Of a stretch of 64,000 nt of DNA, positions 41,766 through 50,475 are shown piece after piece; position 1 is the first letter of the stretch, and each line of letters starts with the position of its first letter. The notes under the pieces are model-generated. The model saw only the letters and a program-made list of their open reading frames with translations, was not told the DNA's origin and did not search any database. The position numbers and the translations under genes are program-made. The stretch comes from an uncultured Eubacteriales bacterium (GTDB lineage: Bacteria > Bacillota > Clostridia > Oscillospirales > Acutalibacteraceae): assembly GCA_900316455.1 (NCBI GenBank), contig ONCX01000004.1, positions 1-64,000 on the forward strand, written 5' to 3'.

Positions 41766-42643
41766 ATTCTGTCGGCTCCAACGATGCAGGAAAGGTTCGA
41801 CATGATGTTTTCAGCCACATCAGGCTTATTCATGGTGTAAAGATGAATTCCTTTAACTCCGTTTGCGATAAGGTCTATTATCTGTTCGGTCGCATAGGCT
41901 ATTCCGGCTTGCTTCATAGCCTCGGGATTGTCTCCGAACTTGTCCGCTATCCTGCGGAAACGCGTGGGAAGCGTCGCGCCCGACAGCTTACAGCTTCGCA
42001 CGATCTGCGCTGAATTTGTCATTGGCATGATTCCTGCCAATATCGGAACGTCAATGCCCTTTTTAAGCGCACGGAACATGAAGCTGTAAAACGCTGTGTT
42101 GTCAAAGAACATCTGTGTGGTAAGAAAATCAACGCCGCATTCGACTTTTGCTTTGAGGTTATCAAGATCGCGCTCCATGCTTTCGCACTCTACATGTCCC
42201 TCAGGATAGCACGCCGCGCCTATGCAGAAATCCCCATGTTTTTTTATTTCGGTGACAAGCTCGCTTGCAAAGGTGAAATCACGCGGCTTTTCCCTGTTCT
42301 CTTCTAAAATATCGCCGCGAAGAGCAAGAATATTCTCTATACCGTATGCTTTTAGCTTTTCTATCGCTTCCGCAACCTCCTGACGGTTTGACGAAGCGCA
42401 GGTAAGATGTGCAAGGGCAGTGTTTCCGGTTTCATTTATGTATCTTGCTATCTCAACGGTTTGTTGTGATGTGCCGCCTCCCGCGCCGTATGTAACACTC
42501 ACAAAGTCGGGATTAAGGTCGCATATTGCTTTTGCTACAGCCTTGGTTTTGTCGATATTCATATAGCTTTTTGGCGGGAATATTTCGCATGAAAAAATAG
42601 CCTGATTTTCTTTTATAATATCCTTGATTTTCAAATCAAACAC
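41753..42643 (-). CDS. metF: Methylenetetrahydrofolate reductase
   Basis: A 296-residue flavoenzyme that makes the methyltetrahydrofolate consumed by MetH. Signature parts are FSCEIFPPKSYMNIDKT, VSVTYGAGGGTSQQT, the ALRGD segment and LTTQMFFDN. Length and barrel order are those of bacterial MetF. The predicted GTG start lies only two bases from AAAGGA; an in-frame TTG three codons later, 11 bases away, is an alternative, so the exact N-terminus is uncertain by a few residues. Operon order maf-metF-activation domain-metH gives a compact methyl-transfer unit. Confidence 0.93.
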   Translation of the reverse strand: MFDLKIKDIIKENQAIFSCEIFPPKSYMNIDKTKAVAKAICDLNPDFVSVTYGAGGGTSQQTVEIARYINETGNTALAHLTCASSNRQEVAEAIEKLKAYGIENILALRGDILEENREKPRDFTFASELVTEIKKHGDFCIGAACYPEGHVECESMERDLDNLKAKVECGVDFLTTQMFFDNTAFYSFMFRALKKGIDVPILAGIMPMTNSAQIVRSCKLSGATLPTRFRRIADKFGDNPEAMKQAGIAYATEQIIDLIANGVKGIHLYTMNKPDVAENIMSNLSCIVGADRICMK

Positions 42644-42652
42644 AATCCTTTG

Positions 42653-43216
42653 TCAATGTATTCTGCGTATTTCCTGCATGAGTCTGCTAATAGGAAGCCC
42701 CATGACGTTATAATAATCGCCGATAATGCCGCTGACAAACACAGCGCCGCCGCCCTGAATGGCGTAACCGCCGGCTTTGTCGATATATTCTCCTGTAGAT
42801 ATATAATCTTTTATCTGACGGTCGCTAAGAGGATAAAAATGAACCTCAGTGGCTTCGACAAATTTATTTACCGTTAGATCGCTGTTTACGATTGCCACCC
42901 CTGTGTACACGGTGTGAGTCCTGTCCGACAGCGCAGACAGCATTTTGTAGGCGTCGTCCGCATCTTTTGGTTTGCCGAATTTATGACCGTTAAGACTTAC
43001 AATTGTGTCGGCTCCTATGACAATACTGCCTTTGCACTGTTCAAGATTGGCGACGGCAAGAGCCTTTCTTTCACTGAGTATAAGAGCTGCGATTCCAGGA
43101 TCCGTATCTTCCGGAACGGTTTCATCCGCCGCACTGGTTACCACCTCAAATTTGAGTCCGGTCATTTCTAAAAGCTGCTTTCTTCTCGGAGATCCTGATG
43201 CAAGTATAAGTTTCAT
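42653..43216 (-). CDS. maf: Maf family nucleotide pyrophosphatase
   Basis: A 187-residue Maf protein, a house-cleaning pyrophosphatase for modified or non-canonical nucleotides, historically described as a septation inhibitor. The N-terminal LASGSPRRKQLLEMTGL is the substrate signature, with VIGADTIVSLNG and KPKDADDAYKML following. ATG start; AAGGA lies somewhat far upstream. Nine bases separate it from metF, so it leads the methionine operon, an association of convenience more than pathway. Confidence 0.92.
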   Translation of the reverse strand: MKLILASGSPRRKQLLEMTGLKFEVVTSAADETVPEDTDPGIAALILSERKALAVANLEQCKGSIVIGADTIVSLNGHKFGKPKDADDAYKMLSALSDRTHTVYTGVAIVNSDLTVNKFVEATEVHFYPLSDRQIKDYISTGEYIDKAGGYAIQGGGAVFVSGIIGDYYNVMGLPISRLMQEIRRIH

Positions 43217-43247
43217 ATTTTTATTAAATCATCCTTATTGCTGAATA

Positions 43248-43469
43248 TTATATCTTAAAGTCATTAGGGCTGAATTCTTTCAGAAGCGGCTGTACAACAG
43301 GTTCTCTGAGAGTAGGTTCATAGCGGAATGCCGAGCATGAATTGCAGTCATTGTTTTTCCTGCCCTTTTCACATATCATTGTACCCGATTCAGAAGGGTT
43401 GTCAATATAATAAAGGCAATATTTGCATGATGGAATTATGTTTTTTCCGTAGTATTTTGATAAATTCAT
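43248..43469 (-). CDS. Small Cys-rich protein coupled to ylbJ
   Basis: A 73-residue protein with six cysteines arranged as CKYCLYY, later ICEKGRKNNDCNSCSAFRYEP, suggesting a small zinc-binding fold. I do not recognise a named family, though short proteins of this type recur in Clostridia. The ATG overlaps the ylbJ stop by four bases (ATGA) and has AAGGAG upstream, so it is translated with ylbJ. A longer open frame extends upstream but only inside ylbJ. Confidence 0.65.
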   Translation of the reverse strand: MNLSKYYGKNIIPSCKYCLYYIDNPSESGTMICEKGRKNNDCNSCSAFRYEPTLREPVVQPLLKEFSPNDFKI

Positions 43470-44602
43470 GATGTGGTCAACTCCTTTTTCGTCGGAAGAC
43501 AAATTACGCTCATAAGGCACATTACAAGCATCGCGCAACCGAATCCCGTGGATATTCTGGAAAATCCAACCTGTGCCGTTCCAGAAGCATTTACGGAGGC
43601 AGGTAAAGCGAGCGATGAAAAATACGGCAGTTTCAGCGCAAGCGTAACAATAACGCTGCATAGTCCGCCCTGAAGTATTCGGGTTATAAAGTAGATTGAT
43701 TTCTTCAGCCGTATTATCCTGCATATAGCGAAATTCTGAAAGTGTACGGAAAGACCTCCAAATCCTGCGACAAACGCCGTAAACGGAAGTCCCGCGCCGA
43801 CTGAAATCAGGCTTCCGGCTGTAACCTCGACTGTGCATGGGAGAAAAATATTCCCAACTTCGCCAAGACCCACATATCCTGTTATCTTTCCGAGCAAAGC
43901 ATTGATTCCGGTTGAATCAAGCAGTGCTATTATCACCTGAAACAAAATAATAAAGCTGCACATATTAATTAATGTTGAGGCAGTGTCCGAAGCCGACTGA
44001 ACGAACGCGTCAGCTTTATGTGAAATTGCCTGATTTAAATATTTTTTATTTTTTTGAAATTTATAATCTCCGCTAAAAAAAACGCGCTGTATTATCCCTA
44101 TGATTATACATGAAAAAGCCTGTGCTGTCAATATCAGCAGTCCTATAGATTTATTATTATAAATTTCACCGCCGATCATACCTATTGCAAAGCCCGGACC
44201 CGCGCAGAATGCCATATCAGCAAGCCTTTCACCATCCTTTTTGGAGATTATCCCGTCTTCCACAAGCGTTTCGGCGGCTCTTGCGCCTGCCGGATATCCT
44301 CCTATGAAAGCAGTGAGGAGCGCGGCGCCGCATACGCCTGGAAGTCCGAAGAGAAAACCCACTGGTCTGTCCAAAAGTCCGCCGGCAAGCTCCGCTGCGC
44401 CGCTTTTTACGAAGTACTGTGAAATAAACATCATTGGAAAAAGCGACGGGATAACGCTGAGTCCGCATAAATAAATGCCTTTACGCACCGCATCGGCAGC
44501 GGCAGCCGAATGAATCAGAAATACACCGCATGTAACTAAAGAAACACATAAGGCAATAACAACCAATATCCTGTCCGTCGAATATTTCTTTTTTAATTCC
44601 AC
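43466..44602 (-). CDS. ylbJ: Sporulation integral membrane protein YlbJ
   Basis: A 378-residue multi-span protein of the YlbJ/nucleoside-recognition (Gate) group, needed in Bacillus for spore formation in the mother cell. The gate-type motifs are LSVIPSLFPMMFISQYFV, GFLFGLPGVCGAALLTAFIGGYPAGA and the C-terminal VTAGSLISVGAGLPFTAFVAG. An ATG at 44611 touches the AAAGG site, so the GTG at 44602, eight bases from it, is the likelier start. It is divergent from yqfC-yqfD, another mother-cell sporulation pair. Confidence 0.88.
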   Translation of the reverse strand: MELKKKYSTDRILVVIALCVSLVTCGVFLIHSAAAADAVRKGIYLCGLSVIPSLFPMMFISQYFVKSGAAELAGGLLDRPVGFLFGLPGVCGAALLTAFIGGYPAGARAAETLVEDGIISKKDGERLADMAFCAGPGFAIGMIGGEIYNNKSIGLLILTAQAFSCIIIGIIQRVFFSGDYKFQKNKKYLNQAISHKADAFVQSASDTASTLINMCSFIILFQVIIALLDSTGINALLGKITGYVGLGEVGNIFLPCTVEVTAGSLISVGAGLPFTAFVAGFGGLSVHFQNFAICRIIRLKKSIYFITRILQGGLCSVIVTLALKLPYFSSLALPASVNASGTAQVGFSRISTGFGCAMLVMCLMSVICLPTKKELTTS

Positions 44603-44653
44603 AAATCTCATCCTTTCAAAAAATGAATATGAGATCGAGGGTAAAAAAATAAC

Positions 44654-44683
44654 GTGATATTTTTACTGACAAACGCATATTAT
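44654..44683 (+). promoter_or_regulatory. Sigma-E-like promoter of yqfC-yqfD
   Basis: GTGATATT (44654-44661), 14-bp spacer, CATATTAT (44676-44683), close to the Bacillus sigma-E pattern (K-M-ATATT, 14 bp, CATAnnnT). The leader is very short: AGGAG follows at 44691 and the ATG at 44705. yqfCD are sigma-E-controlled in Bacillus. Confidence 0.6.
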
Positions 44684-44704
44684 GAAATACAGGAGTGAAT
44701 TAAG

Positions 44705-44983
44705 ATGAAAAATATCGACAGTTCGATTTCGGACAAATTTCTGAGAAAGCTTATGAATTCTTCCCCCGATATGAGTCATGGAGATTGCCGTGTGACAATT
44801 GAAGCCGGAAAGGGACTGCTTATTGAGGGCTGCAAGGGAATCTGTGAATACAATGATGACAGAATAGCCGTTTCAACATGTAATAAAATAGTTGTTATAG
44901 AAGGATGCTGTATGTGCATATACCGTATGATAGAAAATACAATCGTTATATGCGGCTGTGTGAAAAGCGTATCCTTCACATAA
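44705..44983 (+). CDS. yqfC: YabP/YqfC-family sporulation protein
   Basis: A 92-residue protein of the YabP/YqfC family. The core is a beta-rich repeat with GKGLLIEGCKGICEY, RIAVSTCNKIVVIEG and CVKSVSF near the end. Members are made in the mother cell; the molecular role is unknown. It is Cys-rich (six Cys), more than Bacillus YqfC as I recall it. AGGAG precedes the ATG and yqfD begins 15 bp downstream, the conserved pairing in spore-formers. Confidence 0.88.
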   Translation: MKNIDSSISDKFLRKLMNSSPDMSHGDCRVTIEAGKGLLIEGCKGICEYNDDRIAVSTCNKIVVIEGCCMCIYRMIENTIVICGCVKSVSFT

Positions 44984-44997
44984 TTGGAGGTCTTGTA

Positions 44998-46164
44998 ATG
45001 CATGGATTTTTCAATGAAACAATATGCTTTGAGATTGTAGGCGGTTCAGTAGAGCGTTTCCTGAATATTGCAAACCGTCGCTGGCTGAATGTCTTCAATG
45101 TCAATCACACAGACGGAAGAGCGTTCGCGTTTACGCCTGCAAAGGATTTTCCGGCGCTTTATGACGTAGCCGCAAAAGCCGACGCGAAGCTTGTTGTTAT
45201 TTCACATTACGGACTCCCTTATTATTTGAGAAATTACAGGAACCGTTGGGGATTTGCGGCGGGATTTGTTATATTCTGCGCGGCATTGTGGGTGATGTCG
45301 TTATTTGTGTGGTCGGTGGATATTGAAAATTTACCTGAGCAATACGAAGTGAGCGTCACTGATCTGCTGTATGACGAGGGAATAAGAACGGGAGTGCTTT
45401 GCTCGTCTATAAACGGAGACATGGTGCAGATGGTGCTTGAGGATAAATTGCCGCAGTTCGATATGGTAAAGGTTTCCCGCATGGGCTGCAAGGCAAGGGT
45501 ACAGTTCAGCGTATCAGTTCCGCTGCGTAAGCATTCGGATAATCACGAGCCTTGCGATCTTATTGCCAAGGAAAGCGGTCAGATAGTCTCCGCCATCGCT
45601 TCGCAGGGAACAATATTTGTCAAGGAGGGTGATATTGTCGTTCCGGGAGATGTGCTTGTCAGCGGTGTTTTTGATTCACTCGGAGAAAGCATTGTTATGG
45701 TTCATGCAAGCGGAAAAATTATGGCGCTCGTTGATTATAAATTCTCCGAGACAGTGAATTCCGAGCAGATAGTATCAGAGCCTACAGGACACATTGTAAA
45801 TATAAACAGGCTTATGGCGTTCGGCGTGGAAATACCTCTATTCAGCAGCTATCCGAAAGGAAACTACAAAAGGACATATGAGGAATATCCGCTGAATCTT
45901 TTTGGCTTTGATTTTCCGATAGTGCTTCGCAGGGAGCAGTGGCACGAGCTTTGCTATACAGAAAAGCAATTCACAAAAGATGAATGTGTCGGGCAGGCTG
46001 AAGCTATGATTGACAGAAAAATAAAAAATACGGAGCATGAAGACATTGTAAGCAGTGAACGCACGGTCAACGAGACAAATTCAGGAGTGAGAGTGACAAG
46101 ATATGTCACATTTCTGAAGGAAATATCTGATGAAAAGCCTATTCTTATCGAACAGAATCAATAA
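44998..46164 (+). CDS. yqfD: Sporulation protein YqfD
   Basis: A 388-residue membrane protein of the YqfD family, needed for sporulation in the mother cell. One membrane span (about 80-102; GFAAGFVIFCAALWVMSLFV) follows a cytoplasmic N-terminal domain; the outside part contains the family's paired segments (VPLRKHSDNHEPCDLIA, GTIFVKEGDIVVPGDVLVSG). GGAGG directly before the ATG at 44998 fixes the start; the open frame upstream overlaps yqfC. In many genomes phoH follows yqfD; here a terminator and a convergent DNA-repair operon follow instead. Confidence 0.88.
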   Translation: MHGFFNETICFEIVGGSVERFLNIANRRWLNVFNVNHTDGRAFAFTPAKDFPALYDVAAKADAKLVVISHYGLPYYLRNYRNRWGFAAGFVIFCAALWVMSLFVWSVDIENLPEQYEVSVTDLLYDEGIRTGVLCSSINGDMVQMVLEDKLPQFDMVKVSRMGCKARVQFSVSVPLRKHSDNHEPCDLIAKESGQIVSAIASQGTIFVKEGDIVVPGDVLVSGVFDSLGESIVMVHASGKIMALVDYKFSETVNSEQIVSEPTGHIVNINRLMAFGVEIPLFSSYPKGNYKRTYEEYPLNLFGFDFPIVLRREQWHELCYTEKQFTKDECVGQAEAMIDRKIKNTEHEDIVSSERTVNETNSGVRVTRYVTFLKEISDEKPILIEQNQ

Positions 46165-46186
46165 GAATTTCCAGTTGTCAAAAACC

Positions 46187-46219
46187 TTCACCGCAGATGA
46201 TACAAGCGTCTGCGGTGAA
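46187..46219. terminator. Terminator between yqfD and the addAB-UDG operon
   Basis: Perfect stem TTCACCGCAGA/TCTGCGGTGAA. The minus strand continues GGTTTTTGAC, the plus strand CTGATTTTAC, so both convergent transcripts could use it. Confidence 0.75.
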
Positions 46220-46226
46220 TCTGATT

Positions 46227-46805
46227 TTACATATCGTACGTTTCAGGGCAAATCTCCATTATCTTATCACGGAGAAGAAGAAAGTCATTGAAAGCATCCG
46301 GCTTCTGATTCGGATTTCTCAGCAGAGCAGCGGGGTGAAGCGTAGCCATCATCAGGGTTCCCTTTTTGTCAATAAATTGACCGTGCTGACGTGTAATTTT
46401 CATATTCGGATCCATCAGCTTCATTCCGGCTATTCTGCCAAGGCATACTATTATCTTGGGGCGCATAATGGCAAACTGGTTGCGAAGCCAGCCTATGCAT
46501 GCTTCCTGTTCCTCCGGAAGCGGGTCGCGGTTCTGAGGGGGACGGCATTTGACTATATTTGCAATATAAATATTCCGCTCGCGTGAAAGATCGACCGCGT
46601 CAAGCATTGTGTCCAGAAGCTTTCCGGCGCGTCCGACAAAAGGTTCGCCTTGCAGATCCTCGTTTTCGCCCGGACCCTCGCCGACAAAAAGCACCTTTGC
46701 GTGCGGATTTCCCACGCCGAACACCACATTGTGCCGTCCTTGGCAAAGTCCGCATCTTGTACATTGCAGACATTCTCTCTTTAATTCTTCAAAATCCTGA
46801 ATCAT
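46227..46805 (-). CDS. Family 4 uracil-DNA glycosylase (Fe-S)
   Basis: A 192-residue base-excision-repair enzyme that removes uracil from DNA. Cluster ligands appear as Cys15 and Cys18 in CLQCTRCGLC plus the two Cys of IVKCRPPQNRDPLPEEQEAC. The catalytic regions are GEGPGENEDLQGEPFVG and TLHPAALLRNP. The ATG at 46805 has AGGTG six bases upstream; an earlier GTG overlaps that site and is unlikely. It follows addA by 25 bp, grouping two repair functions in one operon. Confidence 0.92.
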   Translation of the reverse strand: MIQDFEELKRECLQCTRCGLCQGRHNVVFGVGNPHAKVLFVGEGPGENEDLQGEPFVGRAGKLLDTMLDAVDLSRERNIYIANIVKCRPPQNRDPLPEEQEACIGWLRNQFAIMRPKIIVCLGRIAGMKLMDPNMKITRQHGQFIDKKGTLMMATLHPAALLRNPNQKPDAFNDFLLLRDKIMEICPETYDM

Positions 46806-46830
46806 TTTGATCACCTGTTATACCCTTAGA

Positions 46831-49800
46831 TTATTTAACTTCAATGAGTCTGTCAAGGTAGAATGAGTAAAGGTATATTCCCTTGACAGGCTTTTCAAGC
46901 TGCTGTTCCATAGCATACCGGTACAGTCTGAGCTGTGTAGCGTAATGTTCGACCAGCTTATCAGGATCCGCGATGCGGTCTGTCTTGTAGTCAAGTATTA
47001 CCGCGCCGTCTGAATACACAAGCACGCAGTCGCATTCTCCCTCAAGAACAATAGCTTCATCTCCTATGTCGGAATTCGTTACATATGCTGTATGCTCACG
47101 GTCTAAAATTACGGAGAATTCGCGTTCACGGAGTATTTCATCCGCTCCATTAAGCATTGGTCCAAGCTGCTCGAAAAAAGCTGATATTTTAGCCGTATCG
47201 ACTGCGGTTGCCTCTGTTTCTGTAAGGAATCCGTACTTTTGCAGACGTTTGAGTTCCTGTCCCGGTGATTCTGCCGCTGCGCGGAAGTTTGCAAATTCCA
47301 TGTATTTGTGCAGCGCCTTTCCTCTTTCGGTTGGAGTAAGACCTCCGCTCATCATAAACGACGGACGAATGAGGTTGATGGATTCCCCTGAATGCTCCTG
47401 TTTCGTAAGCTCCGAAGCGGTTACTTTAGTGGGTATTCCGGATAGGTTTTCATAAGGATATTTAAATTCAAGCCGTTGCTTTATAGCTTCTACCAAAGCC
47501 ATATCCGGAACTGAATCGCAGATATCTACAGATTCGTTGTTATCATCATTCGGTGAGGCTTCTTCTCCGGAGATATCTTCCCCTTCATAAATGATTGCTT
47601 TCAGCTTGCAGCCATCGGAGGAAACGGGTTCTATGCAAATATCCGAAATTTCTCTCAGACAGCCGCAGTCAGGGTGCCGGATAGCAGCCATAGCGAGCCA
47701 CGCCGCAAAGGAATTGGACTGGGAAATCGCAAAAGGCGGTATCTGTCCGTCCTTTGCCGAATTGTATACCGCAATTGCCGCGTCATTTACGCATGATTTG
47801 ACGGAGCGCGGTGTGGCTACCATTATAAGCTTTTCCTTTGCACGGGTAAGAGCCACATAAAGTATTCGCATTTCCTCGCTCAGACTCTCGGCGTGAGAAC
47901 GTTCGATTATGGCTCTGCGTATCTGTGTTTCGTACCATGCGCCGTCTTCCTTGATTTTCATACCTATTCCGAGATCGTTGTGAGTAATTACGCCGCCAGC
48001 TTCGCCGTCCTTTTGAAATTGGGTGCCGAGACCGGATATTATGCAAACCGGAAATTCAAGACCCTTGGATTTGTGTATGGTCATTATTCTTACGACGTCT
48101 GAACTCTCTGTTACTGAAACTGCGCCTGGTAAATCTTCGCCCTGCTCGATCATTCTGTCAACAGTGGAAACAAAGGAGCCTATTCCAAAGGAGCCGGAAC
48201 TCTCGCATTTTGCGGCAAATTCGCAAAGCAGTCTGATATTTGACTTTCGCAATTCGCCGTTTGTCATGGCTCCGACAGCCGCAAGATATCCGGTTGAATA
48301 GCATAATTCTTCAATGAGCCTGTCTGCGGACTGTGTTGCGGCAAGCAATCTGAATTTATCCATGCTGTCAAGGAATTGGGCGCATTTTGTATTTCCGTCC
48401 TTAGCCATTGACATAACAGCTCCGTAAAGGGGCGCGGAACGCTCTTTGAGCCGTATCTCAACCATTTCGTCAGGTGAAAAACCGTAAATTGGCGACATCA
48501 TGACGCACATCAGCGGAATATCGAGCAGCGGATTGCTTATTACCCTGAGAAAAGACATAATCACATTGGATTCGTCAGTGTCGAGCAGTCCTCCCTCAGA
48601 GGAAATCCATGATGGAATGCCCTTTTTTTCGAGCGCGTCCGCGTAGCTGCGTCCGTTAGTGCTGATACCGCGCCTTAGTATGCAGAAATCGCCGTATCGT
48701 GCGGGACGAAGCTCTCCAGTTGCCTTGTCCGTTACCCTGAAACCGTCGGAAATCATTTTTGATATTAATGAAGCGATGTATTCTGCTTCAAAATCTGCTC
48801 CGCTTAATGAATATCCTCTCGGTCTTGAAAGAAAATGCAGCTCGGCTGTCATTTCGTCTGATTCGGGATAGGACGCAAAAGCGGCAAGCTCCTGAAATTC
48901 GTCATATTTCACGCCGCCAACCTCAGGCGACATTATCTGGCGGAAAATAAAGTTGATAACTCCCGTGACCTCGCTCCGGCTTCTGAAATTAGCCCCGAGT
49001 GTGATAAGCGAAGGATATTCTGTACCGTCGGCGTCATACGGGGTATATCTGCTGAATTTATCCATGAAAAGCTCAGGCACAGCCTTGCGGAAACGGTATA
49101 TGCTTTGCTTCATGTCGCCAACCATGAACATATTCACGCCGTCAGTAAGCGCTCTCTTATCCGTTGATTCGGGATTTTTTGCGACTGCTGAAAAAATCAG
49201 ACTTTGGACGGCGTTTGTGTCCTGATACTCGTCAAGCATTATTTCATCATACTGTTCCGTCAGCGAAAGCGCTGTGTCGGTCTTGCAATACGACTCAAGA
49301 AAATCTGAGAAAGATGAGATTTCTACAGAGTTATCATGTAAATCTTTTTTCCTTTGCACAAGCAGCTTCACAGCTAAATGCTCAAGATCTGTAAAATCCA
49401 GAATTCGCCTTTTTGCCTTAGCTTCAGCCATCGCGGAGTAGTACTCACGTAGCAGACTCATCAGCTTTTTAACCATTCTACCTGTAAAGCTGATTTCCTT
49501 TGCGAATTCCGATAAGTCTGAAATCACGCAGGAACGTATCCCGCTCATAACCTGATCCACTACCGAGCGTGCCGCCTTTGCTATTTCCGCTTCATACGGA
49601 AGCTTTGTTGTTCTGCCAAGCGGAGTTATTACCGCGTCTGAGGATTTCTTAAACAAATCGTTCCAGTCTTTTTTTGCTGCCGCCTTCTTGATTCCTTCAA
49701 GTATTTCACAATCACGCTCGAATGATGGAAGATATTTTTCGGTCAGTTTTTCATCTGATGAGGCAATATCACAGGCAATTTCGTTGCATTGCATACCGTA

Positions 49801-50475
49801 TTCCACAGCGTTGTCAACATATTCAAGTACCGCTTTACCCCATATCGTATCAGCAGGTTCATCTGAAGAATAAATGTTTTCAAGAGCCCGCATCATTTCC
49901 TCCGGAAAAGGGAATGCACCTATGTAGAAATCGAGATTCTTTATAAGCTCAGGCAGTTCATTGTCATTTTTGTCTCCGATAAGCTGTTCGACCAGTTCAA
50001 AGAAATCATCGTCTCCCTCAGAATAATTCCTTTCAAGGACGTCGTTTATACATTCGTCACGCAGGATTTTAAGCTCAGATTCATCAGCTATACGGAAATC
50101 GGGCGCAATGTCCAGCTTAAAAAAATTATCCCTGACAAGTTTGCTGCAAAATGAATCTATAGTACAGATTTGCGCCTTCTTAATAAGTATCATTTGCCTG
50201 CGCATTCGCGTGTCCCATGGATCATCTTCCAGCTTTTTCTGAAGCTCCGTGATTATTCGCTCTTTCATTTCCGAAGCGGCAGCTCTTGTGAATGTCACTA
50301 TCAGAAGGCGGTCTGCGTCACAGAATATTTTCGGGTCGTTTGAAGTCAGCCTTTCAATTACTCTTTGAACCAGAACGGCGGTTTTGCCTGAGCCAGCCGC
50401 GGCAGAGACAAGAACAGTTCCGCCGGAAGCGCCGATTGCGCTGCGCTGCTGAGGCGTCCATTTTTTTTCACCCAT
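46831..50475 (-). CDS. addA: ATP-dependent helicase/nuclease subunit A
   Basis: The helicase-nuclease chain (1214 residues) of AddAB, which resects double-strand breaks. UvrD-type helicase motifs: Walker A SAAAGSGKTAVLV near residue 30, IDSFCSKLVRDNFF, Walker B-like MLDEYQDTNAVQ, NFRSR, MTIHKSKGLEFP and VALTRAKEKL. The RecB-type nuclease at the C-terminus has GKALHKYMEF, EGECDCVLVYSDGAVILDYKTD and the QLRLYRYA helix. AGGAGG before the ATG, which overlaps the addB stop by eight bases. The pair replaces RecBCD in Firmicutes. Confidence 0.96.
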   Translation of the reverse strand: MGEKKWTPQQRSAIGASGGTVLVSAAAGSGKTAVLVQRVIERLTSNDPKIFCDADRLLIVTFTRAAASEMKERIITELQKKLEDDPWDTRMRRQMILIKKAQICTIDSFCSKLVRDNFFKLDIAPDFRIADESELKILRDECINDVLERNYSEGDDDFFELVEQLIGDKNDNELPELIKNLDFYIGAFPFPEEMMRALENIYSSDEPADTIWGKAVLEYVDNAVEYGMQCNEIACDIASSDEKLTEKYLPSFERDCEILEGIKKAAAKKDWNDLFKKSSDAVITPLGRTTKLPYEAEIAKAARSVVDQVMSGIRSCVISDLSEFAKEISFTGRMVKKLMSLLREYYSAMAEAKAKRRILDFTDLEHLAVKLLVQRKKDLHDNSVEISSFSDFLESYCKTDTALSLTEQYDEIMLDEYQDTNAVQSLIFSAVAKNPESTDKRALTDGVNMFMVGDMKQSIYRFRKAVPELFMDKFSRYTPYDADGTEYPSLITLGANFRSRSEVTGVINFIFRQIMSPEVGGVKYDEFQELAAFASYPESDEMTAELHFLSRPRGYSLSGADFEAEYIASLISKMISDGFRVTDKATGELRPARYGDFCILRRGISTNGRSYADALEKKGIPSWISSEGGLLDTDESNVIMSFLRVISNPLLDIPLMCVMMSPIYGFSPDEMVEIRLKERSAPLYGAVMSMAKDGNTKCAQFLDSMDKFRLLAATQSADRLIEELCYSTGYLAAVGAMTNGELRKSNIRLLCEFAAKCESSGSFGIGSFVSTVDRMIEQGEDLPGAVSVTESSDVVRIMTIHKSKGLEFPVCIISGLGTQFQKDGEAGGVITHNDLGIGMKIKEDGAWYETQIRRAIIERSHAESLSEEMRILYVALTRAKEKLIMVATPRSVKSCVNDAAIAVYNSAKDGQIPPFAISQSNSFAAWLAMAAIRHPDCGCLREISDICIEPVSSDGCKLKAIIYEGEDISGEEASPNDDNNESVDICDSVPDMALVEAIKQRLEFKYPYENLSGIPTKVTASELTKQEHSGESINLIRPSFMMSGGLTPTERGKALHKYMEFANFRAAAESPGQELKRLQKYGFLTETEATAVDTAKISAFFEQLGPMLNGADEILREREFSVILDREHTAYVTNSDIGDEAIVLEGECDCVLVYSDGAVILDYKTDRIADPDKLVEHYATQLRLYRYAMEQQLEKPVKGIYLYSFYLDRLIEVK

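Noticed and set aside
42644..43247. Searched for a SAM or cobalamin riboswitch before the methionine operon
   Set aside because: Only about 30 bp separate maf from the upstream gene, and no riboswitch core is visible there or before metF.
44612..44660. A sigma-E promoter for ylbJ on the minus strand
   Set aside because: CATATTCA could serve as a -10 element but nothing resembling a -35 element lies at the right distance.
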